From: Laspinema olomoucense D3b
GTDB taxonomy: Bacteria > Cyanobacteriota > Cyanobacteriia > Cyanobacteriales > Laspinemataceae
Length of the DNA stretch: 60,897 nucleotides
Assembly: GCF_025370785.1 (NCBI RefSeq)
Contig: NZ_JAMXFA010000040.1
Span: 1-60,897 of the forward strand
Reading direction: 5' to 3'
Shown: in pieces, positions 45,410 through 52,593 of the stretch
Layout of the letters: each line of letters starts with the position of its first letter
Position numbering within the stretch: position 1 is the stretch's first letter
The notes under the pieces: model-generated
What the model saw: the letters and a program-made list of their open reading frames with translations, nothing else
The model's database searches: none
What the model was told of the DNA's origin: nothing
Made by a program: the position numbers and the translations under genes

Positions 45410-45639
45410 GTATTAATGTAAAAGGGACAATCGAACGCAAAAATATCGGACCGGGTGCTTGGGCATTGGTTTCTGATAGCGGTGAAACCTACGAGATTTA
45501 TCAAGGTGCACCGGCGGATTTGTTAAAAGCGGGTCAGAAGGTCAAAGTCAAAGGTCAGGTCCGCGATGATGTGATGACAATGGCAATGATTGGCCCGGTT
45601 TTAGAGGTGAAATCTTTTGAGGCGATCGCCTCCGATTAG
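45406..45639 (+). CDS. Small OB-fold-like protein coupled to the protease
   Basis: This 77-residue protein with a beta-strand pattern (INVKGTIERKNIGPGAWALVSDSGETYEIY, VKVKGQVRDDVMTMAMIGPVLEVKSF) resembles small OB-fold proteins found in cyanobacteria. Its ATG overlaps the protease stop codon (ATGA at 45406-45409), which implies translational coupling and a shared role. It has no signal peptide. A strong terminator follows 22 nt after the stop. Confidence 0.75.
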   Translation: MSINVKGTIERKNIGPGAWALVSDSGETYEIYQGAPADLLKAGQKVKVKGQVRDDVMTMAMIGPVLEVKSFEAIASD

Positions 45640-45660
45640 ATTAACTGGACAATTCATCTA

Positions 45661-45693
45661 AAAAAGGCGCACAATTAGATTGTGCGCCTTTTT
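45661..45693 (+). terminator. Perfect 15-bp terminator after the protease operon
   Basis: AAAAAGGCGCACAAT (45661-45675) and ATTGTGCGCCTTTTT (45679-45693) form a perfect stem with the loop TAG and a terminal T5. Confidence 0.9.
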
Positions 45694-45710
45694 CATCGAT
45701 TTCAGGCAGA

Positions 45711-45874
45711 AGAAACCCGGTTTCTGACCCAGATTTACGATAATAACCAGAAATTTTGTAAAGAAACCCGGTTTCTAACGCCAGGGGTACACCGTCACCG
45801 GCGCAAGAAACCGGGTTTCTGACCCAGATTTACGATAATAACCAGAAATTTTGTAAAGAAACCCAGTTTCTAAC
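45711..45874. repeat. Two near-identical 69-bp repeats with AGAAACC(C/G)GGTTTCT palindromes
   Basis: Copies at 45711-45779 and 45806-45874 differ at about two positions. Each is bracketed by a 15-nt near-palindrome AGAAACC(C/G)GGTTTCT, the right-hand one of copy 2 degenerate (CCCAG). The interior contains TTTACGATAATAACCAG. Similar palindromes are common intergenic repeats in Oscillatoriales. Confidence 0.9.
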
Positions 45875-45916
45875 ACCTGGGTTACCCTCGGACTAGGGTG
45901 GGTCAAAAATTTTGAG

Positions 45917-45968
45917 AAAAAAAAACCGGCTCAAAAGAGCCGGGAAACGTCAATCAGGGTGCATCTAC
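45917..45968 (-). ncRNA. NsiR1-like small RNA unit A
   Basis: On the minus strand the element GGTAGATGCACCCTGATTG (plus 45951-45969) is followed by a hairpin (CCGGCTC/GAGCCGG, plus 45926-45943) and nine T residues (plus 45917-45925), an ideal intrinsic terminator. A TCCGGA box lies 31 nt upstream of TAGATGCAC; with that box centred at -35 the transcript would start near 45967 and be about 51 nt. This layout is shared with units B and C. No ORF is present. Identification as NsiR1-like rests on tandem organisation upstream and antisense of hetF plus the TCCGGA box; a length and sequence match to Nostoc NsiR1 was not checked. Confidence 0.72.
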
Positions 45969-45998
45969 CTTTGCTTTCTTCTGGAAAGACTCCTGCAA

Positions 45999-46004
45999 TC
46001 CGGA
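45999..46004 (-). promoter_or_regulatory. TCCGGA (DIF1-like) box of small-RNA unit A
   Basis: An exact TCCGGA, the motif centred at -35 in HetR-dependent promoters of heterocystous cyanobacteria, lies upstream of unit A on the minus strand. The distance to its TAGATGCAC element is 31 nt. No clear -10 hexamer is seen, as is usual for that class. Confidence 0.55.
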
Positions 46005-46075
46005 AAATTATTGCTAAACTAGAGACTAAGCAGGCACAAATCGAACCTGCGCCATCAGGCTGTCACTACATTTGC

Positions 46076-46112
46076 AAGGGAGAGGAAACGTCAATTAGGG
46101 TGCGTTCCTCTC
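46076..46112 (-). repeat. Degenerate small-RNA copy (A')
   Basis: The minus-strand sequence GCACCCTAATTGACGTTTCC matches GCACCCTGATTGACGTTTCC of unit A except at one position. It is embedded in a GGAGAGGAA/TTCCTCTCC hairpin. The U-tract and the upstream TCCGGA box are lost, so this looks like a decayed copy. Confidence 0.6.
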
Positions 46113-46140
46113 CGGCCCATCGGGTTCTGTTATGTGTCTG

Positions 46141-46197
46141 TCCCGTCAATCAGGGGAAGGGATTCGGCTTTCAGGAGCGATTCAGCGGTGCATCTGA
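46141..46197 (-). repeat. Degenerate small-RNA copy (A'')
   Basis: Plus-strand CGTCAATCAGGGG (46144-46156) and GGTGCATCTG (46187-46196) repeat the two halves of the conserved element but are 30 bp apart, without terminator or TCCGGA box at the proper distance. Confidence 0.45.
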
Positions 46198-46236
46198 AGG
46201 ATCCCCATCCGGGCGATCGCTCCTCCACAAACCATT

Positions 46237-46288
46237 AAAAAAATCCCTAGCTCCTAACAACTAGGGATCGACTTTTGAGTGCATCTAT
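46237..46288 (-). ncRNA. NsiR1-like small RNA unit B
   Basis: On the minus strand TATAGATGCACTC (plus 46277-46289) is followed by the hairpin CTAGGGAT-type stem (plus 46243-46250 with 46261-46268, 8 bp, 10-nt loop) and a T7 run (plus 46237-46243). A TCCGGT (one mismatch to TCCGGA) lies 30 nt upstream of TAGATGCAC. The predicted start near 46286 gives about 50 nt, the same as units A and C. The terminator stem is unrelated in sequence to those of A and C while the 5' element is conserved, suggesting selection on the 5' element. Confidence 0.65.
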
Positions 46289-46317
46289 ACTTGCTCTTTC
46301 TCCTATTTTTCAGCTTA

Positions 46318-46323
46318 ACCGGA
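46318..46323 (-). promoter_or_regulatory. TCCGGT (near-DIF1) box of small-RNA unit B
   Basis: On the minus strand this reads TCCGGT, five of six matches to the DIF1 motif. It occupies the same position relative to the conserved 5' element (30 nt) as the exact boxes of units A and C. Confidence 0.4.
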
Positions 46324-46479
46324 TCAAGGGAAAGGATATCTGTAACCCGTTTAATATTGATTGGGGTTGAAGGCTTGAGGTAAACAGTCCGCAATTTGAG
46401 CGGGCTGATTCTCTCTTTGTTTTAAGCCGATCGCACCGGGGAATGTCTCAATAGTCAGCAACTTAATGGCCAAAAGCTT

Positions 46480-46532
46480 AAAAAATTCCCGGCGTTTTGG
46501 TGCCGGGATATATCCATCAGGGTGCATCTACC
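46480..46532 (-). ncRNA. NsiR1-like small RNA unit C
   Basis: The minus strand shows GGTAGATGCACCCTGATGG (plus 46514-46532), then the hairpin TCCCGGC/GCCGGGA (plus 46487-46493 with 46502-46508) and a T6 run (plus 46480-46485). The first 16 bases of the conserved element are identical to unit A. TCCGGA at 46563-46568 lies 32 nt upstream of TAGATGCAC, placing the 5' end near 46531 and the length near 52 nt. It is the intact unit closest to hetF and is transcribed away from it. Confidence 0.72.
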
Positions 46533-46562
46533 ACTCTATTGTTCTCGATAGAGCTGATGCAT

Positions 46563-46568
46563 TCCGGA
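46563..46568 (-). promoter_or_regulatory. TCCGGA (DIF1-like) box of small-RNA unit C
   Basis: An exact TCCGGA lies 32 nt upstream of the TAGATGCAC element of unit C on the minus strand. The repeated spacing of about 31 nt in all three units argues against chance. Confidence 0.55.
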
Positions 46569-46690
46569 CAGTTGCCAGCATTTCCTCGGAAATTTTTTGC
46601 AGTGCTTGTTTAGGGGGTTAACAGCCAATTTTGATTGGAGAATGAAAAAGTTTCTTGCGTCGGGTAACTTTTCCAGAGCCGGTTCGTCTA

Positions 46691-46696
46691 TCCGGA
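46691..46696 (+). promoter_or_regulatory. TCCGGA box between the array and hetF
   Basis: A fourth TCCGGA has no intact small-RNA unit at the expected distance on the minus strand. Being palindromic, it could serve hetF on the plus strand, 265 bp upstream of the hetF start. A TATACT follows 7 bp later, closer than normal promoter spacing. Confidence 0.3.
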
Positions 46697-46737
46697 AAGA
46701 CTCTATACTAACATTCCTCTAACTCGGGGAAAAAGTT

Positions 46738-46752
46738 GAGGGTTCATCTATA
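46738..46752 (-). repeat. Degenerate small-RNA 5' element (D)
   Basis: Plus-strand GAGGGTTCATCTATA matches CAGGGTGCATCTACC of units A and C at 11 of 15 positions. There is no hairpin/U-tract downstream and no TCCGGA at +30 on the minus strand, so it appears to be a relic inside the hetF leader region. Confidence 0.45.
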
Positions 46753-46884
46753 AAGTTACGATTTAAACAGGGGATAAACTGAGGGAAAGGAAACCGGGAA
46801 ACTGAGCAAATATCTGGCGATTTCTTGTAAAATTTTCTAGCCAGTTATCCACTTTATCCCCTTAAAAGTAGAGTTAAAAATAAA

Positions 46885-46919
46885 GGGGGCCAGCCTCAAC
46901 CTAACCGCAGGTCAGCCCC
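46885..46919 (-). terminator. Hairpin in the hetF leader, terminator-like on the opposite strand
   Basis: GGGGC (46886-46890) pairs with GCCCC (46915-46919), extended by an inner CCT/AGG. On the minus strand the hairpin is followed by CTTTATTTTT, so it could end a transcript antisense to the hetF start. On the plus strand it lies 25 nt upstream of the hetF Shine-Dalgarno and could affect translation. Confidence 0.4.
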
Positions 46920-46942
46920 AAAGATTAAATATAAACAGTGAG

Positions 46943-46953
46943 CAGGAGTGCAG
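46943..46953 (+). promoter_or_regulatory. hetF ribosome binding site complementary to the small-RNA 5' element
   Basis: AGGAG (46944-46948) precedes the GTG start at 46961 by 12 nt. The surrounding CAGGAGTGCA is complementary to UGCACCCUG of small RNAs A and C (nine pairs with one bulged A). Its GAGTGCA is perfectly complementary to UGCACUC of small RNA B. Binding would cover the Shine-Dalgarno. Confidence 0.5.
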
Positions 46954-46960
46954 TGAAACT

Positions 46961-49543
46961 GTGAGCCAGAAATTTGAAGAATTACATATTTCTGTAACCC
47001 CAGTTGGGGACGATAAGTATCTGGTACGGACCGAACAAGCACCAAAAGGTGTGCTACCGGCTGAGGAACAAGTTGTCTGGCCGGTAGAGGGATGGTTGAG
47101 CCAAGCTACTAAGCTGATGGAAGATCCTTTATTGATGTTGATGCGCTTAAATGATCAACCCCATTCTTCCTCGGACTCCCCAAGGGGCAATTCAGAACGG
47201 ATTACGTTAGGAAACTTAGTAGAACTGGGTCAGGAACTGTATCAGGCGTTGTTTCAAGGCAGCTTACTCGATCGCCTGACTTCGGCCCAAGCGATCGCCC
47301 ATAACCAAGGGAATGTGCTGCGATTACGCCTGGGACTTAAAGGCCCTCACCTGCCTCGTTTACCTTGGGAGGTGATTCATGAAGATACCCGGGCGATCGC
47401 CACGGGGAAAGACCTGGTATTCTCCCGCTATCAACCCACCCTCGCCCCCGTCGCCCTCCCCGGAAATACGGGAGATCGGGTTAAAATTTTAATGGTTTTG
47501 GCTGCACCGACAGACCGAGAAAATCTCGCCCTGAAACGGGAAGCGGTTCACCTCCAGGAAGACCTCAAAGCGCGGTGGCGTAGTGGCACTCCCGTCACCG
47601 GCAAACCCCCACAAATCCAACTGGATATCCTGGAACAACCTAACCGAGAAGAACTCACCCGCGCCTTAGAACAAAATCATTACCAAGTCTTACATTACTC
47701 CGGCCATAGCGATGTGGGTGCCGGTGGCGGTGAACTGTATCTCGTCAACCGGAAAACCGGCTTAAGCGAAGTTCTCACGGGCAATGACCTCGCCGGATTG
47801 TTAGTCAATGCCGGAATTCGTATGGCCGTCTTTAACTCCTGTCGCGGGGCCTATACTGCCAGTTCTGACCCCACCGATGCCACCGGCAGACGGTCTCTAG
47901 CCGAGGTCCTGGTCAAGCGGGGTGTCCCTGGGGTTCTGGCAATGGCGGAACGGATTACCGATGATGTGGCCTTGACCCTGACCCGGTTATTTTATTACAA
48001 CATCAAACAAGGTTATCCCGTAGACCTCAGCCTGAATCGCGCTAGACAGGGGTTGATGTCGGCTTATGGTTCTCACGAACTCTACTGGGCACTGCCGGTG
48101 CTGTATCTCCATCCGGAATTTGATGGATATCTCACATCAAACCCAGAAACCACCGGGAATCCGCGCACCACGGTGGGCGATCGCCCCCTTCCCCGTCAAA
48201 CTTCCCCGATTCCCCAGGAAATCGCTGCTGCCAGTTCCCTAGCCGCCTTCTCCCCTCCGAGCAATTCTCACACCCGCGAGGCGATCGATTTCAGCACCAT
48301 CCCCCCCTCCCGCACGGGAACAATAACGGTGCCCAACGCTTTTGCCGAGGATGAGGCCGAGTTGTTCGATGAGGGAGACCTGGAAGGGGTATATGAAGAT
48401 ATCATGTATGACGAACTCGATGAGGATGAGGCCGTCTCCGTGGTGTCGGAGTTGTTCCGAGAAATGGTAGGTGAGACGGACCCCGAAGCTGATGCGGTGC
48501 ATCGTCAGAACAGCCAAGTCCAAAAGGCGTTTGATATCCTCGAAGAAACGCTCACGGAGGAGGAATTACCCCCAACCGCTAAGATTCCCCCTTACACCGC
48601 CGAAAATTGGCCGTTACCGGCAACGGATGCGCCTCTGAGTCAACCCCCACGGCATAAGACGTTAAGCGCCGTCAAATCTTTTGGGTATAAATGGCGTGTG
48701 GCGATCGGCGCAGCCGTGGCGATCGCCATTGCCGGGGCCGGATTCTGGACCGGGCAAACTCGCTTTTCCGCCACCACTCCAGGACCGGGGGCCGTATTTC
48801 CCCCCACGGCTTCGATCGCCGTGGAGTCTCCTTTATCTCCTGGCAATCAGGCCAATTTTAGTCAATTACAAACCCCAGAAGTGGGTAAATTAGCCTTTGC
48901 TTATTTTAACGAAGGGGATGCGATCGCCGGTCAAAAAGCGGTTGAAGAACTCCTCCAACCCCAACGCAGCGCCCTCAATTATGCCGAAGCGGTCCTCAGT
49001 GGCGTTCCCGAACCTCATAAATTTGACTCCAGCATCACCTTCTTATGGGGTCGCCTCGCGTGGCAAGCGGTGCTCTCGGGCAATCCTAAATATAGTTTGG
49101 ATGATGTGCGCCGCTATTGGACTCGCGCTGTCCAACAAGAACCCAATAATCCCACCTACTACAATGCTCTAGGATTTGCCTACTACGCCGATGGCAACTT
49201 CAAAAAAGCCGAAGATGCTTGGATGGAATCGTTAAAAATACTCGAAAAAATGCCTGTAATGGGGGCAAAAAATTCCACCACTCCAGAAACTGCTCCCCTG
49301 GAAAGTTATGATGCACTCACAGCCTATGCGGGATTTTCCCTAGTTCTGAGTCGTTCTGCATCGGACTTACCCCCAGGCGATCGGGCTCAAGTCCTGAGTA
49401 AAGCGATTAAACTGCGCAAAATCGTCCTCAACGCCGATCCCTTGGGTTTCCAACCCGACGCCCTAGCAACCGACTGGATGTGGCCCGAATCCGCCCTAGA
49501 AGATTGGCGATCGCTCCTCATGACGCCAGAGCAATCCCCATAG
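46961..49543 (+). CDS. hetF: HetF-like CHAT-domain (caspase-fold) membrane protein
   Basis: HetF (860 aa) is the founding member of the CHAT protease family (Caspase HetF Associated with TPRs). In Nostoc it is required for heterocyst differentiation and affects cell division. The N-terminal ~160 residues (LHISVTPVG, YLVRTEQAPKGVLPAEEQVVWPVE) match HetF specifically. The caspase-like domain (about 170-390) keeps the catalytic His region LHYSGHSD (245-251) and Cys294 in FNSCRGAY. An acidic linker leads to one transmembrane helix (about 577-598), then a C-terminal domain with a TPR-like unit (about 730-763). The start is GTG with AGGAG 12 nt upstream. The opposite-strand small-RNA array lies directly upstream. 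Confidence 0.9.
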   Translation: MSQKFEELHISVTPVGDDKYLVRTEQAPKGVLPAEEQVVWPVEGWLSQATKLMEDPLLMLMRLNDQPHSSSDSPRGNSERITLGNLVELGQELYQALFQGSLLDRLTSAQAIAHNQGNVLRLRLGLKGPHLPRLPWEVIHEDTRAIATGKDLVFSRYQPTLAPVALPGNTGDRVKILMVLAAPTDRENLALKREAVHLQEDLKARWRSGTPVTGKPPQIQLDILEQPNREELTRALEQNHYQVLHYSGHSDVGAGGGELYLVNRKTGLSEVLTGNDLAGLLVNAGIRMAVFNSCRGAYTASSDPTDATGRRSLAEVLVKRGVPGVLAMAERITDDVALTLTRLFYYNIKQGYPVDLSLNRARQGLMSAYGSHELYWALPVLYLHPEFDGYLTSNPETTGNPRTTVGDRPLPRQTSPIPQEIAAASSLAAFSPPSNSHTREAIDFSTIPPSRTGTITVPNAFAEDEAELFDEGDLEGVYEDIMYDELDEDEAVSVVSELFREMVGETDPEADAVHRQNSQVQKAFDILEETLTEEELPPTAKIPPYTAENWPLPATDAPLSQPPRHKTLSAVKSFGYKWRVAIGAAVAIAIAGAGFWTGQTRFSATTPGPGAVFPPTASIAVESPLSPGNQANFSQLQTPEVGKLAFAYFNEGDAIAGQKAVEELLQPQRSALNYAEAVLSGVPEPHKFDSSITFLWGRLAWQAVLSGNPKYSLDDVRRYWTRAVQQEPNNPTYYNALGFAYYADGNFKKAEDAWMESLKILEKMPVMGAKNSTTPETAPLESYDALTAYAGFSLVLSRSASDLPPGDRAQVLSKAIKLRKIVLNADPLGFQPDALATDWMWPESALEDWRSLLMTPEQSP

Positions 49544-49556
49544 TCCTAAAGTCTAT

Positions 49557-49615
49557 AAAAACCCACACCCTCAAGGGTGGGACTACACCGACGAAGCCTG
49601 GGAAGGCAGGCTGAA
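49557..49615. repeat. Dispersed palindromic repeat, copy 1
   Basis: This segment (ACCCT..AGGGTGGG, then GACGAAGCCTG..CAGGCT) matches 51382-51440 over almost all its length. The first half forms the hairpin CACCCT/AGGGTG just after the hetF stop and may serve as its terminator. Confidence 0.8.
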
Positions 49616-49696
49616 CAGGAGAGGAAAGGTAGTAACGGCTTCAGTGGTTCTTTTCATTTCTTAGTAACAACTGAAGTCGTTATCTTCACTTCGTAA

Positions 49697-49716
49697 AGAC
49701 GCAAAATCTCGCGTCT
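49697..49716. repeat. AGACGC/GCGTCT palindrome
   Basis: AGACGC and GCGTCT flank an 8-nt spacer in a TAAAGACGCAAAATCTCGCG context, a widespread cyanobacterial intergenic palindrome. The neighbouring GAAGTCGTTATCT also occurs inside the repeat at about 29845. Confidence 0.7.
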
Positions 49717-49756
49717 CTACAAACATCTTCCCCCAGAACCGCATCCCCATTCCAAA

Positions 49757-50149
49757 TCACTCGTTCTCCTGAACTTCTGGAACCTCTGTAAACCCAGGAC
49801 TGACCAACACCTTCCAAGAACTCCAAGCCATCCCCATCAACAGCACCCAGGCCAAAAGTCCCAATACCCAGGGCTGCCTCTGTAGGAATCGCACCAGAGA
49901 CTCAGAAGCCGATTGTTTCCTCACCGGGCGTACCTGGGGCAGATGACTCCCCGACCCCTGCCCCTGGGGCAACAGGGGGCCAGGGCCTTGTTCCCTCAAC
50001 CGCCTCAAATAATCCAGATGAGCATCCTGAGTCCCGCTTAACTCTCGCAATCGGGCCAACTGACTCTCCCGGTTTGGCATAAAAGCGCGTAACCGATTAA
50101 TCTGTCGCCGATCCGATACCGTAAACGGTTTAAATAGTCTCGAACTCAT
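49757..50149 (-). CDS. Small single-pass membrane protein downstream of ddl
   Basis: This 130-residue protein has a basic, Arg/Leu-rich cytoplasmic region (about 1-90, with NRLRAFMPNRESQLARLREL and a Pro/Gly-Gln stretch). One transmembrane helix (about 93-110, WVLGLLAWVLLMGMAW) and a short acidic tail follow. I recognise no family. The ATG at 50149 has AGGAG seven bases upstream. It starts 68 bp after ddl on the same strand, suggesting an operon and perhaps an envelope-related role. Confidence 0.65.
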   Translation of the reverse strand: MSSRLFKPFTVSDRRQINRLRAFMPNRESQLARLRELSGTQDAHLDYLRRLREQGPGPLLPQGQGSGSHLPQVRPVRKQSASESLVRFLQRQPWVLGLLAWVLLMGMAWSSWKVLVSPGFTEVPEVQENE

Positions 50150-50217
50150 ACAATGCTCCTCGAATCCCCAACCTGAGTGAGTTCTGGTTGCCGCCCATTC
50201 CCTTTAATCAAGCAACC

Positions 50218-51294
50218 TTATTCCTTACTTTTATCAGTATGCCGCTCTATGGCTAACTCAATCAAGCGGTCTACTAATTCCGTAAAAGAAACCCCGGTTT
50301 TGGCCCAGAGTTGCGGGTACATACTCAAGGCTGTAAAACCGGGTAAGGTATTAATTTCATTAATAAAAATCTCGCCGGTTGCTTCCACATAGAAAAAGTC
50401 TACCCGACTCAATCCAGCCCCATCAACGGCTTCAAAGGCTCGAATTGCCATTTCCTGTACTTGAGTGGCGACTGACTCGGGTAATTCAGCCGGAATGAAC
50501 AAGGAGGCTTTGCCGTCGGTGTATTTGGTTTCATAGTCGTAAAAATCACTTTCATAAGTAATTTCTCCAACCACAGAAGCCTTGGCATTATCATTCCCTA
50601 AAACTGCACATTCCACTTCCCGCGCTACAACTCCCGCCTCTACAATCAGACGGCGATCGTAACTGGCGGCACTATCCAAAGCGGCCTCTAATTCACTGCG
50701 CGATCGCACCTTGGAAATGCCCACAGATGAGCCTAAATTAGCCGGTTTCACAAAGCAGGGATAACCCAAATTTTGCTCAATTTCATCACAGAGTTTCGGA
50801 AACACACAAGGGTTGGACCAAACCTGCGATCGCGTGACGGCCATATACTTCACCTGGGGCAAATCTGCCCGACTAAACGCCGTTTTCATCGCCAATTTGT
50901 CCATCCCCACGGCGGACCCCATCACCCCAGTCCCGACAAAGGGGACCTGCATTAATGTCAGCAAACCTTGAATTGTTCCATCTTCCCCATTCGGACCATG
51001 CAGAATCGGAAACCACACCTCGACAGTCCCCGCTTCTGCTGGAAATTGCCACAATTTGGCCCGATCGCCAGTCTCTCCCCCCTCATTCCGGGGAACTCCC
51101 GCATCTAGCACCTGTTGCGCCACTGCTGGGGAGTGCCATAACCCGTCCTTGTCGATATAAAAGGGCAGAGTTTCGTATTTCTGAGCATTCGATTCCCCTG
51201 CCAATGCCTTGGCGATCGCCCTTGCCGAAATGATGGAGACCTCATGTTCTCCGGAACGACCGCCAAATAATAATCCCACCCGCAACTTAGCCAT
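50218..51294 (-). CDS. ddl: D-alanine--D-alanine ligase
   Basis: Ddl (358 aa) joins two D-Ala residues for peptidoglycan precursors, using ATP. ATP-grasp signatures are complete: [64 protein letters not shown], the [12 protein letters not shown] segment, SRVDFF and [19 protein letters not shown]. The ATG at 51294 is well placed. In several cyanobacteria ddl precedes ftsQ; here the following gene is a different small membrane protein. Confidence 0.96.
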   Translation of the reverse strand: MAKLRVGLLFGGRSGEHEVSIISARAIAKALAGESNAQKYETLPFYIDKDGLWHSPAVAQQVLDAGVPRNEGGETGDRAKLWQFPAEAGTVEVWFPILHGPNGEDGTIQGLLTLMQVPFVGTGVMGSAVGMDKLAMKTAFSRADLPQVKYMAVTRSQVWSNPCVFPKLCDEIEQNLGYPCFVKPANLGSSVGISKVRSRSELEAALDSAASYDRRLIVEAGVVAREVECAVLGNDNAKASVVGEITYESDFYDYETKYTDGKASLFIPAELPESVATQVQEMAIRAFEAVDGAGLSRVDFFYVEATGEIFINEINTLPGFTALSMYPQLWAKTGVSFTELVDRLIELAIERHTDKSKE

Positions 51295-51381
51295 TGTTGA
51301 CCCCTTTTAACCTTGGTGATTTTAGCCGTTAGAGTGGCAATCCATGCCTGGATTCCCCATCCGGTAATCATCGGTTTTTAC

Positions 51382-51440
51382 AAACCCGCACCCTGAAGGG
51401 TGGGGCTATACGGACGAAGCCTGCCTACGCAGGCTAAAAG
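51382..51440. repeat. Dispersed palindromic repeat, copy 2
   Basis: This is the second copy of the repeat at 49557-49615. It contains CACCCT/AGGGTG and GCCTG/CAGGC hairpins. The rest of the spacer 51295-51596 holds no supported gene. Confidence 0.8.
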
Positions 51441-51596
51441 AGAAAACCGAGTTTTGACAACCGGATTTGGGAGGATTCCCAACTCTTGCCTCTAAAATAC
51501 GATGGACCGCATCCCTTGTCCGAGATACAGTAGCATAAGTTGGCGGATTTTTGCCTCTCCTGGGCCTAGTCCCATCAAAATTGGTTAGGGTTCTCT

Positions 51597-52031
51597 TCAC
51601 TTGTAACCGCTACTGGCTGCGGTATCTAGCATCACCTGGGACCCATTCCTATCAGTCCGATACACCCAAGTTTCTTTGGCCTTGCTCACCGTGACTTCCC
51701 ACCCAGACACGACGATTTGGGTGCAAAAACTCCCCGGTTCCGTCAGTCCTAAACAGCCATCGGGCCAACTGCGTCGCTGCGCTGCCACAATTTCAAATTG
51801 CGATCGCTCTTCCCCGCTTTGTTCGGCCACTGCATCTAAGACTTTCTCCCTAATTCCTTCCGGTAACTCAGCGATCGGCCCAGACTGGTTCTGAGTCCCC
51901 TCCATTTGCACAATCTCACTACCTTGTCCTGGAGTCACAGAGTTAGAATTTTCTGGGTTGCCGAGAACCACTGCAATTCCGATTACTGCAATCAGGGCTA
52001 TTCCCAACAGGGCGATCGCTGGTTTATTCAT
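51597..52031 (-). CDS. Anchored secreted protein with WPDGCLGL motif
   Basis: This 144-residue protein has an N-terminal hydrophobic anchor or signal (about 4-24), a variable Ser/Asn/Gln-rich spacer and a ~80-residue domain. The domain has SWPDGCLGLTEPGSFCTQIVVSGWEVTV, two cysteines 10 residues apart probably forming a disulfide, and WVYRTDRNGS. I have seen this C-L-G-L...C domain in many cyanobacterial secreted proteins but know of no activity. AGGAAA lies 8 nt before the ATG at 52031. Confidence 0.75.
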   Translation of the reverse strand: MNKPAIALLGIALIAVIGIAVVLGNPENSNSVTPGQGSEIVQMEGTQNQSGPIAELPEGIREKVLDAVAEQSGEERSQFEIVAAQRRSWPDGCLGLTEPGSFCTQIVVSGWEVTVSKAKETWVYRTDRNGSQVMLDTAASSGYK

Positions 52032-52593
52032 AGTTTTATTTCCTTAATTACTATCACCCCAACCGGCGCGGCCAAAAAAAGTTCGCCCAGGGGGTTGTAT
52101 TTCTTGACTTAATTCGATATTATATTCACAATGGGATAGTGACTTCAATAATATTTTTGCACAGATTCCCATTATAAAATGAATTTTAACAAAGTCAATC
52201 CCCCTTGTCTAGTCCAATCTGCCCTTTTTTAGCAAAATTCTGTAAATTTTTGTAAAAAAAGAAAAATCCAGCAATCCCTCAGTGAAAATCCGTGAAATCA
52301 GTGGTTAAAAATCCATGAAATCAGGGGTTACCCTTTGCCCAACCGCATATAAAATTAGTGGCGATCGCCCTCTTTCCCTTTGGCCGAGACTTGAGAAAAG
52401 TCTCGGGTGGAGTTGGTTAACTTTTTTTGCCATGTACAGCAATAGCTGATTCAGCTCATCGGGACATCCGATCGCTGGTTAGTCCAGATTCGTCCAGGTT
52501 CCATTGTAAGCAGCCGATTATTAGGGGTGAATAATTGCCAATAGAGGAACCCTCAATCAATATGACAAGATAGCATCATTTTGTGTCTAAGGT
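52032..52593. other. AT-rich spacer with one inverted repeat
   Basis: The only notable structure in this 562-bp stretch is CCGAGACTT/AAGTCTCGG (52384-52392 with 52398-52406, loop GAGAA). A T-run follows 15 nt later. No gene is supported. Confidence 0.5.

Noticed and set aside
45959-46264. 101-codon plus-strand open frame across small-RNA unit A and the decayed copies
   Set aside because: It runs through the antisense small RNA, its promoter box and terminator-like hairpins, has no ribosome binding site, and shows no protein-like composition.
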